32,023 nucleotides of DNA. Source: Pseudomonadota bacterium (GTDB lineage Bacteria > Pseudomonadota > Gammaproteobacteria > Xanthomonadales > Xanthomonadaceae). Both the position numbers and the translations under genes were made by a program. Below, piece after piece: positions 19,056-27,873 of this stretch. The notes beneath the pieces are model-generated. The model was not told the origin of the DNA. It did not search any database and worked only from the letters and a program-made list of their open reading frames with translations. Each line of letters opens with the position of its first letter. The stretch's first letter is position 1. The stretch spans positions 1 to 32,023 of the forward strand of contig JAEWGI010000001.1 of NCBI GenBank assembly GCA_023388355.1, read 5' to 3'.

Positions 19056-20140
19056 CAGCGCACCTTCAGCGTGGCAAGGCCGACCAGCACCAGGATCACC
19101 GAGATGATCCAGAAGCGCACGATCACGCGCGGCTCGGGCCAGCCCTTGAGTTCGAAGTGGTGGTGGATCGGCGCCATCCGGAACACGCGTTTTCCGGTGA
19201 GCTTGAACGAGGCCACCTGGATCATCACCGAGAGTGTCTCGATGACGAAGATGCCGCCCATGATCACCAGCACCAGCTCCTGGCGCACGATCACGGCCAT
19301 GGTGCCGAGCACCGCGCCCAGCGCGAGCGCGCCGATGTCGCCCATGAACACCATCGCCGGATAGGTGTTGAACCACAGGAATCCCAGGCCCGCGCCGGCG
19401 ATCGCCGCGCAGATGATGATCAGTTCGCCCGCACCGGGCACCGGCGGAATCTGCAGGTAGCGCGAGAACTCGGCGTGGCCAGACGCGTAGGCGAACACCG
19501 CGATGCCGCCGGCGACAAGCACGGTGGGCATGATCGCCAGGCCGTCGAGACCGTCGGTGAGGTTGACCGCGTTGGAGAAACCGACGATCCAGAAGTAGGC
19601 GATCGCGACGAAGGCGACCCCGCCCAGCGGCATCGCGATCGACTTGAACAGCGGCACGTAGAAATTGGTCGCCGCCGGCACGTCGGCGTACAGGTACAGG
19701 TACAGCCCGGCGGCGAGGCCGAAGATCGACTGCAGCAGGTACTTCCAGCGCGACTTCAGGCCGTTGGGGTCGCGGCGCACGATCTTGATCCAGTCGTCGT
19801 ACCAGCCGATCGCGCCGAACGCGATCATCACCAGCAGCACCACCCACACGTACCTGTTGCGCAGGTCGCCCCACAGCAGCACCGAGGCGGTGATCGTGAA
19901 CAGGATCAGCGCGCCGCCCATGGTCGGCGTGCCGGCCTTGGAGAAGTGCGACTGCGGTCCGTCCTGGCGGATCGGCTGGCCGCCCTTGTACTGGGCCAGC
20001 CTGCGGATCACCGCCGGGCCCCACCACAGCGACAGGAACAGCGCGGTCAGCGCGGCGAGGATGCCGCGGAACGTCAGGTAGCCGAACAGGCCGAACAGGC
20101 CTTCGTGCTGCTGCAGCCAGCGGGTGAGTTCAAGCAGCAT
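19055..20140 (-). CDS. mraY: Phospho-N-acetylmuramoyl-pentapeptide transferase
   Basis: Integral membrane enzyme that transfers phospho-MurNAc-pentapeptide to undecaprenyl phosphate, giving lipid I. The 361-residue product has about ten membrane helices and the catalytic motifs of the family: [17 protein letters not shown] (Asp pair), [21 protein letters not shown], and [12 protein letters not shown] near the end. Length is normal (E. coli 360). The ATG at 20140 has CGGAG 8 nt upstream and gives the canonical [12 protein letters not shown] start; the longer frame runs into repeat DNA. Confidence 0.98.
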   Translation of the reverse strand: MLLELTRWLQQHEGLFGLFGYLTFRGILAALTALFLSLWWGPAVIRRLAQYKGGQPIRQDGPQSHFSKAGTPTMGGALILFTITASVLLWGDLRNRYVWVVLLVMIAFGAIGWYDDWIKIVRRDPNGLKSRWKYLLQSIFGLAAGLYLYLYADVPAATNFYVPLFKSIAMPLGGVAFVAIAYFWIVGFSNAVNLTDGLDGLAIMPTVLVAGGIAVFAYASGHAEFSRYLQIPPVPGAGELIIICAAIAGAGLGFLWFNTYPAMVFMGDIGALALGAVLGTMAVIVRQELVLVIMGGIFVIETLSVMIQVASFKLTGKRVFRMAPIHHHFELKGWPEPRVIVRFWIISVILVLVGLATLKVR

Positions 20141-20307
20141 CGAGGAGCTCCGAAGGACAGGGACCCGGGACCGGGGACCGGGGACCGGCCAGGGACAAGG
20201 GCCGGCTTCCCGGCTCTGAAGGCGACGCCGCGGCGCGGCGCCCGGCCAGCGGGGTCGCCGCTCCTGCCGCTCCCCCGCCCCAGGTCCCCGGTTCGCGCTG
20301 TCCGGCC
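20141..20307. repeat. murF-mraY spacer with GGGACCC-type repeats
   Basis: The 167-bp gap between murF and mraY is one of the few real gaps in the cluster. It holds GGGACCCGGGACCGGGGACC and a further GGGGACCGG (about 20159-20190), plus an inverted CCCCAGGTCCCCGG near 20278-20291. In between lies a GC-rich inverted region (GGCGACGCCGCGGCGCGGCG). No gene is seen. It is the same two-copy arrangement as in ftsW, ftsQ and the ftsA-ftsZ gap. Confidence 0.7.
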
Positions 20308-21702
20308 TCAACGTGCATCGCCGCCCCCTTCCTGTTCCGCCGGCAACAGCGCGTCCACCACCCGATCCATCGCGCTGCCGCGCGATCCCTTGACCAGGAC
20401 CCGTACGCCGGCGTGCAGGTCGGCGCGTAGTGCGTCCACCAGCGCACGGTGGTCATCGAAATGGCGCGCGCCGTCGCCGTAGGCCTGGACCGCGGCGGCG
20501 CTCAGCGCGCCCACCGCGTACAGGCGCGTGATCCCCGCGCGGCGGGCGCGCCGGCCGGCTTCTTCGTGCAGCGCGATCGCGTCCTCGCCCAGTTCGCGCA
20601 TGTCGCCCAGCACCAGCCAGCGTTCGCCGGGCGCGGCGGCCAGGGTGTCGATGGCGGCGTTGAGCGAGCCGGGGTTGGCGTTGTAGCTGTCGTCGATCAG
20701 CACCGCGCCGTTGGTCAGGCGATGGCGTACCAGCCGGCCGCTGACCGGCTCGGCCGTCGACAGCACCTGCGCGATGGTGGCCAGCGGCACCTCCAGCGCC
20801 AGCGCGATCGAGCTGGCGGCAAGCGCGTTGGCGATGTTGTGGCGGCCGGGAAGCGGCAGCCGCACTTCGGCGCTGCCCGCCGGCGTGACCAGGGTGAAGC
20901 GCGACCCCTCGTCGTCGAGCGCGATGTCGCGCGCGGCGACGTCGGCGCTGGCCTCCAGGCCGAAGCGCAGCAGCCGGCGACCGTGGGCGCGGCTGGCGAA
21001 GTACGGGGCGAAGGCGTCGTCGGCGTTGATCACCGCAACCCCGTCGTGCGGCAGCGCGTCGTAGATCGCGGCCTTGGTGTCGGCGATGCCGAGCAGGCTC
21101 TGCATCCGCTCCAGGTGCGCGGGCGCGATGTTGTTGACCAGGGCCACGTGCGGGCGCGCGATCGAGGTCAGGTAGGCGATGTCGTTGTGCTTGCCGGCAC
21201 CCATCTCGTAGATCGCCACGTCCACGTCGTCCGGCGTGTCGATCACCGAGAGCGGCAGGCCGATCTCGTTGTTGCGGTTGCCGGGGTTGGCGTGGGCGCG
21301 CATCGCTCGCGACGCAATCGCGAGCGTGAGCTGCTTGACGCTGGTCTTGCCGTTGCTGCCGGTGATGCCCACCACCCGGCCCTTGCGCGCATGTTGCAGG
21401 GTCGCGGCCAGCGCGCCGAGCGCGCGTTCGGTATCGGCCACCACCACCTGCGGCAGCGGCGCGTCGACCTCGCGCGAGACCAGCGCCGCGCGCGCGCCCT
21501 GCGCGGCAGCGGCGGCAACATGGTCGTGGCCGTCGAAGCTGGCGCCCTTGAGGGCGATGAACAGCGCGGCGCGGCCGTCGCGCGCGTCGAGGGTCCTGGT
21601 GTCGGTCTCGACCGCGTCGATCAGCACGTCGGCACCGGCACCGGCCGCGTGCAGGCGGCCCCCGGTCCACTGTGCGATGCGCGAAAGCGGCAGCGGCATC
21701 AT
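20308..21702 (-). CDS. murF: UDP-MurNAc-tripeptide--D-Ala-D-Ala ligase
   Basis: Adds D-Ala-D-Ala to UDP-MurNAc-tripeptide, the last cytosolic precursor step. The 464-residue product has the N-terminal domain with VETDTRTL and [14 protein letters not shown]. The ATP loop is [16 protein letters not shown]; then come [14 protein letters not shown] and [12 protein letters not shown]. The C-terminal domain has [13 protein letters not shown] and LGDMRELGE, ending in [13 protein letters not shown]. Length is normal. Two ATG codons lie in tandem at 21702 and 21699; the first overlaps the murE stop (ATGA). Confidence 0.97.
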   Translation of the reverse strand: MMPLPLSRIAQWTGGRLHAAGAGADVLIDAVETDTRTLDARDGRAALFIALKGASFDGHDHVAAAAAQGARAALVSREVDAPLPQVVVADTERALGALAATLQHARKGRVVGITGSNGKTSVKQLTLAIASRAMRAHANPGNRNNEIGLPLSVIDTPDDVDVAIYEMGAGKHNDIAYLTSIARPHVALVNNIAPAHLERMQSLLGIADTKAAIYDALPHDGVAVINADDAFAPYFASRAHGRRLLRFGLEASADVAARDIALDDEGSRFTLVTPAGSAEVRLPLPGRHNIANALAASSIALALEVPLATIAQVLSTAEPVSGRLVRHRLTNGAVLIDDSYNANPGSLNAAIDTLAAAPGERWLVLGDMRELGEDAIALHEEAGRRARRAGITRLYAVGALSAAAVQAYGDGARHFDDHRALVDALRADLHAGVRVLVKGSRGSAMDRVVDALLPAEQEGGGDAR

Positions 21703-23189
21703 CGGCGATCTCCTGCCGCGGGCGCGGTGCGCAGCGCTTCGCGTGCGACCAGGCTGTCGTCGAAGGGATGCTTCACGCCGGCCACTTCCTGGTAGTCCTC
21801 GTGGCCTTTGCCCGCGACCAGGACGATGTCGCCGGCGCGCGCACGCGCGATCGCGCCGGCGATCGCCGCGCGCCGGTCGCGTTCCACCCGCACCTGCTGC
21901 GGCCGGGCGAAGCCGGCCATGATCCCGGCGACGATCGCATCGCCGTCCTCGCCACGCGGGTTGTCGTCGGTGACCACCACCTCGTCGGCCAAGCGCTCGG
22001 CGATCGCCGCCATCAGCGGGCGCTTGCCGGTGTCGCGCTCGCCGCCGCAGCCGAACACGCACACCAGGCGCCCGCGCAGGTGGTCGCGCAGCGACTGCAG
22101 CGCCTGCTCCAGCGGATCGGGCTTGTGCGAGTAGTCGACCACCACCAGCGGCCGGTCGCCGCCGCCGAACCGGTTCATGCGCCCGGGGATCGGCCGCAGC
22201 CGGCCAAGCACGCCGGCGATCGTCTGCTGTTCGTGGCCCAGCGCCTGCAGCACGCCGGCCACGACCAGCAGGTTGTCGACGTTGAAGCGCCCCAGCAGCG
22301 ACGAGGAGACCGGGTGCCGCGCGCCGCCCAGGTGCAGGTCGAAGCGGATGCCGTCGGCATCGAGCACGACCGAGGTTGCGCGCACCGCGGCATCGTCGGC
22401 GCCGCGCGCGCTGGTGCCGATCGTGTTCAGCGCGCCGGGAAGGGTCGTCGCCAGGCCGCGCCCGAACGCATCGTCCAGGTTGACCACCGCCGCGCGCAGA
22501 CCGGGGGCCGCGAACAGCCTGGCCTTGGCCGCGCCGTAGCGCTCCATGTCGCCGTGGTAGTCGAGGTGGTCGCGGCTGAGGTTGGTGAACACGCCGACCG
22601 CGAAATGCACCGCGTCCACCCGCCCCTGGTCGAGCGCGTGCGAACTCACCTCCATCGCCACCGCGTCCGCCCCGGCGTCGCGCAGCTCCGCCAGCAGGGC
22701 GTGGGTCTGCAGCACCAGCGGCGTGGTGAAGCCGGTCGCGCGCACCTGGCCGTAGCGGCCTGCGCCGAGCGTGCCGATGGTGCCGCTGCGCACCCCGCAC
22801 AGCTCCAGCGCCTGCGCCAGCAGCTGCACGGTCGAGGTCTTGCCGCTGGTGCCGGTGACCCCGATGGTGGTCATCCGCGCCGAGGGGCGGTCGTGGAAGG
22901 TGTCGGCCATCGCGCCCATGCGCGCGCGCAGGCCAGGCACCGCGATCGCACCGGCAGGTGGCGCCGGCACGTCGTCCGGTGTCGGCGGCTCGAACAGGAT
23001 CGCGCTGGCGCCAGCGTCCAGCGCCTGGCTGGCGAAGTTCAGGCCATGGCTGCCGAAGCCGCCGATCGCCACGAAGGCATCGCCCGCGCGCAGGTCGCGG
23101 CTGTCGAGCGCCAGGCCGGAGATCGACAGTCCATCCGGAACGCCGGACACGTCGGGCAGCAGCTGCGAGAGCGGCATCGTGCGGCTCAT
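21699..23189 (-). CDS. murE: UDP-MurNAc-L-Ala-D-Glu--meso-diaminopimelate ligase
   Basis: Adds the third residue of the stem peptide. The motif [11 protein letters not shown] contains DNPR, the signature of the meso-diaminopimelate-specific enzyme, so the wall is the Gram-negative type. The 496-residue product also shows [18 protein letters not shown], the ATP loop [40 protein letters not shown] (with a Lys-containing loop after it), and [13 protein letters not shown]. Length is normal. Its ATG overlaps the ftsI stop by 4 nt. Confidence 0.98.
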   Translation of the reverse strand: MSRTMPLSQLLPDVSGVPDGLSISGLALDSRDLRAGDAFVAIGGFGSHGLNFASQALDAGASAILFEPPTPDDVPAPPAGAIAVPGLRARMGAMADTFHDRPSARMTTIGVTGTSGKTSTVQLLAQALELCGVRSGTIGTLGAGRYGQVRATGFTTPLVLQTHALLAELRDAGADAVAMEVSSHALDQGRVDAVHFAVGVFTNLSRDHLDYHGDMERYGAAKARLFAAPGLRAAVVNLDDAFGRGLATTLPGALNTIGTSARGADDAAVRATSVVLDADGIRFDLHLGGARHPVSSSLLGRFNVDNLLVVAGVLQALGHEQQTIAGVLGRLRPIPGRMNRFGGGDRPLVVVDYSHKPDPLEQALQSLRDHLRGRLVCVFGCGGERDTGKRPLMAAIAERLADEVVVTDDNPRGEDGDAIVAGIMAGFARPQQVRVERDRRAAIAGAIARARAGDIVLVAGKGHEDYQEVAGVKHPFDDSLVAREALRTAPAAGDRR

Positions 23190-25036
23190 TGCCTGGCGTC
23201 CTGGATCCGGGACCCGGGACCCGGAGAAACAGGACCCGCCGAAGCGACCTGCACCGAATCCGCGCTGCCGCCATTGCCGCTGCCGGTCCCCGCGCCTTGA
23301 GCGGCCAGCCAGGTCTCGATGTCGTCCGGCGGCACGTCCATCAGCCGCAGCGCACCCTCCATCACCCGTGCGAACAGCGGCGCCGACACGTAGCCGCCGC
23401 CATAGGTCGAACCCCCCGCGGACGGATCGGGATCGTTGACCACCACCGTCACCGCGAAGCGCGGCCGCTCCACCGGCACTAGTCCGGCGAAATAGGCGAT
23501 GTAGCGGCGCGAGTAGCCGCCGCCCGAGGACTTGCGCGCGGTGCCGGTCTTGCCGGCCACGTGGTAGCCCAGGATCGCGGCGCGGGTGGCGGTGCCGCCC
23601 GGCTCGGTGACCGTCTGCATCATCGCCATCACCTGCGCCGCCACGTCGGCATCGAGCACGCGGGTGGATTCGCCGCTGTGCCCGCCCTTGACGAAGGTGG
23701 GCGTCACCGCCACTCCGCCGTTGCCGATGGCCGCGTACGCGTGCGCGATCTGCAGCGGCGTGGCCGACAGACCGTAGCCGTAGGACAGGGTCTGCTTGTG
23801 GGTGCCGCTCCAGTGGTCGGGCGTGGGGAACGTGCCCGGCGCCTCGCCCGGGAAACCGCTGCCCGTGCTGGCGCCGAAGCCGAACCGGCGCAGGAAGGCG
23901 TCGAACTCGCGGTCCGGCAGCAGCCGCACGATCTTCGACACGCCCACGTTCGAGCTCTTGGTGAGGATGCCGGTGGTGTCGAGCACGCCGTAGTTGCGGA
24001 AGTCGCTGGTGCGGAAGCGGCCGTTCGGGATCCAGCCCGGGCTGGTGTCGAAGCGCGTGGCCGGGGTGATCACGCCCGCCTCCAGCGCGGCGGCCACCGT
24101 CAGCGGCTTCATCGTCGAGCCGGGCTCGAACAGGTCGGTGACGGCGCGGTTGCGGTAGGCGTCGCGGTTCTCGCCGCTGACCCTGTTGTTGTTGTACGAG
24201 GGCAGGTTGGCCATCGCCAGCACTTCGCCGCTGGCCACGTCCAGGATCACCACCGAGCCGCTGGCCGCGCGGGCTTCGAGCAGGGTGCGCTTGAGCTCGC
24301 GGTAGGCCAGGAACTGGATCCGGCGGTCGATGCTCAGCACCAGGTCCTTGCCCGGTTCGGCCGGGCGGATCAGGTCGACGTGCTCGACGATGCGCCCGTG
24401 GCGGTCGCGGATCACCCTCTGTGCGCCCGGCGTGCCGCTCAGCCACTCGTCGAACGCCAGTTCCACGCCTTCCTGGCCCTGGTCGTCGACGTTGGTGAAA
24501 CCGAGCACGTGCGCCACCGCCTCGCCCTGCGGATAGAAGCGCCGGAACTCGCGCTGCGAGAACACGCCCGGGATGCGCAGCGCGAGGATCTTCTTCGCCA
24601 CCGCCGGATTGACCCGACGATGGCCCGGCACGTACATGAACTCGCGGTCCTTGCGCTGCGAGACGTAGCGCGTCAGGTAGTCCTGGGGCAGGCCGGTGGC
24701 CGCGGCCAGGCGCGCGATGGCCTGCGGATCGTTGGCCAGCTCCTGCGGATTGGCCCACACCGATTCCACCGGCGAGGACACCGCCAGCGGTTCGCCGTTG
24801 CGGTCGGTGATCATGCCGCGCGAGGTCGGGATCGGCACTTCGCGCAGGAAGCGCGCGTCGGCCTTCTTCTGGTAGAAGGCGTTGTCGACCAGCTGCAGGT
24901 CGACCGCGCGCACCACCAGCGCGACCGCGCACAGGCCCAGGGTGCCGGCGACCAGCAGCAGCCGCCCGCGCAGGTTGAACTGCGCGCGCGGGCGCGGCTT
25001 CTTGGCGCTGCCGCCGGAGGTGCGCACGAACCTCAC
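23186..25036 (-). CDS. ftsI: Septal transpeptidase FtsI (class B PBP3)
   Basis: D,D-transpeptidase that crosslinks septal peptidoglycan with FtsW. The 616-residue protein has an N-terminal membrane anchor ([17 protein letters not shown], about 24-40) and the pedestal motif [16 protein letters not shown]. The transpeptidase domain carries EPGSTMKP (SxxK serine), TKSSNVG (SxN) and AGKTGTARK (KTG). The start is GTG at 25036, overlapping the ftsL stop as GTGA and yielding the arginine-rich cytosolic end [17 protein letters not shown]. The last about 35 residues are Gly/Ser-rich and end [15 protein letters not shown], encoded by a GGGACCC block. Confidence 0.97.
   Translation of the reverse strand: MRFVRTSGGSAKKPRPRAQFNLRGRLLLVAGTLGLCAVALVVRAVDLQLVDNAFYQKKADARFLREVPIPTSRGMITDRNGEPLAVSSPVESVWANPQELANDPQAIARLAAATGLPQDYLTRYVSQRKDREFMYVPGHRRVNPAVAKKILALRIPGVFSQREFRRFYPQGEAVAHVLGFTNVDDQGQEGVELAFDEWLSGTPGAQRVIRDRHGRIVEHVDLIRPAEPGKDLVLSIDRRIQFLAYRELKRTLLEARAASGSVVILDVASGEVLAMANLPSYNNNRVSGENRDAYRNRAVTDLFEPGSTMKPLTVAAALEAGVITPATRFDTSPGWIPNGRFRTSDFRNYGVLDTTGILTKSSNVGVSKIVRLLPDREFDAFLRRFGFGASTGSGFPGEAPGTFPTPDHWSGTHKQTLSYGYGLSATPLQIAHAYAAIGNGGVAVTPTFVKGGHSGESTRVLDADVAAQVMAMMQTVTEPGGTATRAAILGYHVAGKTGTARKSSGGGYSRRYIAYFAGLVPVERPRFAVTVVVNDPDPSAGGSTYGGGYVSAPLFARVMEGALRLMDVPPDDIETWLAAQGAGTGSGNGGSADSVQVASAGPVSPGPGSRIQDARQ
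23206..23224. repeat. GGGACCC repeat at the 3' end of ftsI
   Basis: CCGGGACCCGGGACCCGG, two and a half heptamer units, in the ftsI frame 18 nt before the stop. It encodes PGPGSR. Confidence 0.75.
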
Positions 25037-25296
25037 GGACGCACCACCACGATCTCGTCGGCGCCCGGGAACTTCATGCCCAAGCGGGTGCGCGCGACCT
25101 GGTCGATGCGGTTGCTCTCGGCCCAGGTCGCCTGCTCCAGCTGCAGGCGGCCGAATTCGATGTCGAGTTCGTCGCGCGCGCGCTCCAGGCGCGTGAGCTG
25201 CACGTACAGCTCGCGATGCTGGTGGCGCGCATGCACCACGCCGATGGCCGAGATGACGTTGGCGATCACCAGCACGATCAATGCAAGCCGGATCAC
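25033..25296 (-). CDS. ftsL: Cell division protein FtsL
   Basis: Small bitopic protein that pairs with FtsB and FtsQ and activates FtsWI. The 87-residue product has one membrane segment ([20 protein letters not shown], about 4-23) and a heptad-rich periplasmic helix (about 25-65, [26 protein letters not shown]). A FtsL-type end, [19 protein letters not shown], follows. The start is GTG at 25296, overlapping the rsmH stop as GTGA. Length is normal for this family. Confidence 0.93.
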   Translation of the reverse strand: MIRLALIVLVIANVISAIGVVHARHQHRELYVQLTRLERARDELDIEFGRLQLEQATWAESNRIDQVARTRLGMKFPGADEIVVVRP

Positions 25297-26276
25297 GGCC
25301 GCAGCTCCGCTGCGGGCTTCGGGCCCCGGGACCCGGGTCCCGGCAGCTTCTCCGCCACCCGCAGCACCGCGCTGCGGGCACGCGGATTGGCCGCGAGTTC
25401 CGCGGCATCGGCCTTCCGTGCCCCGCCCAGCGCGCGCAGCGTCGGCACGAAGCCGGTCGCCTCGGGCAGGCGGCGGTTGCCGGGCGGGGCCTTGCCGCGC
25501 GCGGCGATGAAGCGCTTGACGATGCGGTCCTCGAGCGAATGGAAGCTGATCACCGCCAGCCGGCCGCCGGGCCTGAGCGCATCGTGCGCGGCGTCGAGAC
25601 CGCGCTCGATGTCGTCCAGCTCGCTGTTGACGTGGATCCGGATCGCCTGGAACGAGCGCGTCGCCGGATGGATGTCGTGGCGACCGCGCGGCATCACCGA
25701 TGCGATCAGCTCGGCCAGTTCGGAGGTGCGCGTCAGCGGCTCGGTGGCGCGGCTGGCGACGATGGCGCGGGCGATGCGCCGGCTCATCCGCTCCTCGCCG
25801 TACGTCCACAGCACGTCGGCGATCTCGCGCTCCTCGGCGCGCGCCAGCCACTGCGCCGCGCTTTCGCCGCTGTCCGGGTCCATGCGCATGTCGAGCGGGC
25901 CGTCCTTGCCGAAGCTGAAGCCGCGTTCGGCCACGTCGAGCTGGGGCGAGGACACGCCCAGGTCCAGCAGCACGCCGTCCAGGCCGTCTGCCACGGCATC
26001 CCACTGCCCGAGCGCGGCGAAACTGCCGCGCCGCAGCGCGACCCGGGGATCGCCGCCAAAGGCGCGCTCCGCCACCGCGATCGCTTCGGGATCCTTGTCC
26101 ATCAGCAGCAGTCGGCCTCCGCTTCCCAACCGTTGCAGCACGCCGCGCGCATGACCGCCGCGGCCGAACGTGCCGTCCAGATACGCTCCGTCCTCGATCA
26201 CGCGCAGCCCTTCCATGACCTGCTCGAACATCACCGGAAGGTGCGCGGACCGTGCTTCCGCGGCACCTCCCGTCAC
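25293..26276 (-). CDS. rsmH: 16S rRNA (cytosine-1402-N4)-methyltransferase RsmH
   Basis: Methylates N4 of C1402 in 16S rRNA; with RsmI, encoded at 27920-28762, it makes the doubly modified m4Cm1402 in the P site. The 327-residue product has the AdoMet site [67 protein letters not shown] and [14 protein letters not shown]. The start is GTG at 26276, overlapping the mraZ stop (GTGA). The C-terminal tail [17 protein letters not shown] is encoded by a GGGACCC block where relatives I recall end soon after the RVAEK-type region. Confidence 0.97.
   Translation of the reverse strand: MTGGAAEARSAHLPVMFEQVMEGLRVIEDGAYLDGTFGRGGHARGVLQRLGSGGRLLLMDKDPEAIAVAERAFGGDPRVALRRGSFAALGQWDAVADGLDGVLLDLGVSSPQLDVAERGFSFGKDGPLDMRMDPDSGESAAQWLARAEEREIADVLWTYGEERMSRRIARAIVASRATEPLTRTSELAELIASVMPRGRHDIHPATRSFQAIRIHVNSELDDIERGLDAAHDALRPGGRLAVISFHSLEDRIVKRFIAARGKAPPGNRRLPEATGFVPTLRALGGARKADAAELAANPRARSAVLRVAEKLPGPGSRGPKPAAELRP
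25322..25343. repeat. GGGACCC repeat at the 3' end of rsmH
   Basis: CCCCGGGACCCGGGTCCCGG, in the rsmH frame about 30 nt before the stop. It is a near-perfect palindrome around GACCCGGGTC and encodes PGPGSRGP. Confidence 0.75.
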
Positions 26277-26719
26277 AGCTGAAGGTCGACCAGGTCGTCG
26301 CCCAGATCGGCATCGCCCAGCGTCTGCCTGATCTGCGCGAGGTGCGCCTGTTCGCTCCAGAGTTCGAACTTCTCGCCCATGCCCACCAGCACCGCCTTCT
26401 TCTCGATGCCGACCGCGTTGCGGTGGCTGGCGGGGATGCTGATGCGGCAGCTGCCGTCGGGCTCGACGAAGGTGGCCGCGCCGACCAGCTTCAGCTGCAG
26501 CTGGCGGTTGACCGAGCGGGTCCGCGGCAGCGCGTTGACCTGGTCGCGCACGCGCTCCCACACCGGCTGCGGGTAGAGATAGAGGCTGCCGGACTCGAAC
26601 GGGTTGTAGGTGACCACCAGACGGTTGCCGCCCGCGTCGGCCACAAGGTCCCGGTAGCTGGTCGGAATCGCCAGCCGGCCCTTGTCGTCGATCGTGATGG
26701 CGGTTTCGCCCTGGAACAC
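26273..26719 (-). CDS. mraZ: Transcriptional regulator MraZ
   Basis: DNA-binding protein of the AbrB/SpoVT fold that usually represses its own dcw promoter. The 148-residue product has two copies of the MraZ half-domain with the signature DxxGRxx[16 protein letters not shown] (about 10-23) and [14 protein letters not shown] (about 92-105). The ending [16 protein letters not shown] is also typical. Two GTG codons are in tandem; 26719 is chosen because it gives VFQGETAI, matching the MFQGET start of relatives, and is better spaced from GGGCAGG. GTG at 26722 would add one residue. Four boxes with 10-bp spacing lie upstream. Confidence 0.95.
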   Translation of the reverse strand: MFQGETAITIDDKGRLAIPTSYRDLVADAGGNRLVVTYNPFESGSLYLYPQPVWERVRDQVNALPRTRSVNRQLQLKLVGAATFVEPDGSCRISIPASHRNAVGIEKKAVLVGMGEKFELWSEQAHLAQIRQTLGDADLGDDLVDLQL

Positions 26720-26763
26720 CACTGCCTGCCCGGAGTTGCCCGTCTGCGGCGGGCTTCAGTCCT

Positions 26764-26803
26764 GGAAAACCACAAAAACCCCGGTTTCCCCACGAAGCGC
26801 CAC
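26764..26803 (-). promoter_or_regulatory. Array of four MraZ-type boxes at the dcw promoter
   Basis: Reading the minus strand, units beginning GTGGC (26803), GTGGG (26793), CGGGG (26783) and GTGGT (26773) follow each other at exactly 10 bp. MraZ operators in other bacteria are GTGGG/TGGGA-type repeats with this period. The array starts at the inferred transcription start, which suits repression. Confidence 0.75.
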
Positions 26804-26830
26804 CTTATGGGCCGTCCGGAACGATGTCAA
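26802..26830 (-). promoter_or_regulatory. Sigma-70 promoter of the mraZ-dcw cluster
   Basis: A perfect -35 TTGACA (26825-26830), 17-bp spacer, then -10 TAAGGT (26802-26807; 3 of 6 matches). The A+T-rich stretch AATTAATGAAATTT (26849-26862) upstream sits where an UP element would. The predicted leader is about 75 nt. Confidence 0.65.
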
Positions 26831-26900
26831 CAGCTTTGGTGTGCAAATTTCATTAATTGGCTCAATGACTTGCGTGATACTTCACAGACTTGTTCAAGCC

Positions 26901-26909
26901 TTATCCACA
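26901..26909 (+). promoter_or_regulatory. Perfect DnaA box upstream of mraZ
   Basis: TTATCCACA matches the strict consensus TTATNCACA. It is about 70 bp upstream of the mraZ -35. With about 70% GC it is rarely expected by chance in a window this size. Confidence 0.6.
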
Positions 26910-26922
26910 AGCTGCTGATTCG

Positions 26923-26937
26923 TCTCAAATTTTGAGA
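26923..26937. promoter_or_regulatory. AT-rich palindrome TCTCAAATTTTGAGA
   Basis: Seven-bp arms around one central base, between the divergent mraZ and arsR promoters. It has the size and symmetry of a dimeric repressor site. The regulator is unknown. Confidence 0.45.
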
Positions 26938-27029
26938 ATGGGTCCGTTCCGGCCTTGGTGCGGGCGGTGCGCGGAGGCCCGACACTCCGCCATGGCGCGG
27001 TGCAGCATACGCCCTGTTCAACCTCTCGG

Positions 27030-27059
27030 TTGACAGAATCCGAAGCTTCGCCACATATT
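27030..27059 (+). promoter_or_regulatory. Promoter of arsR-like gene, apparently leaderless
   Basis: A perfect -35 TTGACA (27030-27035), 18-bp spacer, then -10 CATATT (27054-27059; 4 of 6). Transcription would start at about 27066-27067, the A of the start codon. TCAACC-N4-GGTTGA (27018-27033) overlaps the -35. Confidence 0.6.
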
Positions 27060-27078
27060 CAACCTGATGATTGAATAT
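27055..27078. promoter_or_regulatory. Probable ArsR-family operator over the -10 and start codon
   Basis: Perfect inverted repeat ATATTCAA-N8-TTGAATAT. ArsR/SmtB operators are commonly ATTCAA/TTGAAT-type repeats. It covers the -10 and the first codons of the gene, which suits autorepression. Confidence 0.65.
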
Positions 27079-27396
27079 CCACTGCCGCTGGATGGCGTCT
27101 TCCACGCCCTGTCCGACCCGACCCGGCGCGCGATGCTGGCCGCCCTGTCCGAGGGCAGCCGCAGCGTGGGCGAACTGGCCGCCCCGTTCGAGATCTCCCT
27201 GGCCGCGGCCTCGAAGCACATCCGCACACTCGAGCGCGCCGGCCTGCTCCGCCGCACCGTCCAGGGCCGCACCCACCGCTGCACGCTTGAAACCGCGCCG
27301 CTGGCGCAGGCCGAGGCCTGGCTGCGCAGGTATGCGAATGCCGGACTCCCTCCCCCGTTCACGGGGGAGGGTTGGGGTGGGGGCAAGCCGGATTGA
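27067..27396 (+). pseudogene. ArsR-family winged-helix regulator, truncated by repeat
   Basis: The first about 92 residues form an ArsR-type winged helix: FHALSDPTRRAMLAALSEG, SVGELAAPFEISLAAASKHIRTLERAGLL, RRTVQGRTHRCTLETAPLAQAEAWLRRYA. It resembles the metal-independent group usually paired with an AHSA1/START-domain gene; no metal-binding cysteines are present. In that group the last helix continues (FWxxRLDALE-type) for dimer contact. Here the frame instead enters a palindromic repeat and ends NAGLPPPFTGEGWGGGKPD. So the C-terminus is replaced and no START-domain partner follows. It is called pseudogene because the end is broken, yet the DNA-binding part and its operator look intact and a functional short protein is possible. 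Confidence 0.6.
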
Positions 27397-27463
27397 CGCC
27401 GCCTCCCGCGCGCCTGCGGCGCGCGCCCCCATCCCGGCCTTCCCCCGCAAGCGGGGAAGGAGC
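27346..27463. repeat. Palindromic repeat pair at the 3' end of arsR
   Basis: A hairpin with core CCCCCGTTCACGGGGG and GGTTGGGGTGGGGGC tail (27346-27384), then a GC-rich stem (CGCGCGCCTGCGGCGCGCG, about 27409-27427), then an inverted copy with core CCCCCGCAAGCGGGG (27425-27463). The order is tail to tail, the reverse of a unit in array 1. It has replaced the arsR 3' end. AGAAAAAGCG past it gives a T-run on the minus strand, possibly helping rnpB termination. Confidence 0.85.
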
Positions 27464-27500
27464 AAGAAAAAGCGATGAGCGCGCGTCCCCACGAATAAGG

Positions 27501-27868
27501 TGGCGGAGCCGGCCTGTAAGCCGGGTTCTGTCGTGGACAGTCATTCCTCTAGGCGCATCGTCACCGATACGCTCGAGCAACCTACCCGGAGACACCGCGG
27601 GCCACGGCATCGTCTCCCTATTTGGTCTTGCTCCCGGTGGGGTTTGCCGTGCCGGCCTGTTACCAGGCTCGCGGTGCGCTCTTACCGCACCATTTCACCC
27701 TTGCCGGCTCCTCGAAAGGAACGTAGGCGGTATCTTTCTGTTGCACTTTCCGTCGGCTCGCGCCGCCCAGGCGTTACCTGGCACCGTGCCCTGTGGAGCC
27801 CGGACTTTCCTCGGCATCCGCACCCATCGAAATGGGCCGATGACGCGACTGTCCAGCCGGCTCCGCCG
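27501..27868 (-). ncRNA. rnpB: RNase P RNA component (bacterial type A)
   Basis: Catalytic RNA that matures tRNA 5' ends with the RnpA protein. The 5' region begins GCGGAGCCGGCTGGACAGTC. The universal P4/J3-4 core GAGGAAAGTCCGGGCTCC is at 27795-27812, AGGGAGACGATG lies further on, and the 3' end ACAGAACCCGGCTTA (about 27517-27531) and GGCCGGCTCCGCC pairs with the 5' end. Length of about 368 nt is normal. It lies between rsmI and mraZ, as in many gammaproteobacteria. Exact ends are approximate by a few nt. Confidence 0.96.
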
Positions 27869-27873
27869 CGGCC

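Noticed and set aside
27501..27868. A protein gene in the plus-strand frames over this region
   Set aside because: The region is RNase P RNA on the minus strand, with its universal core and pairing ends; the frames are incidental.
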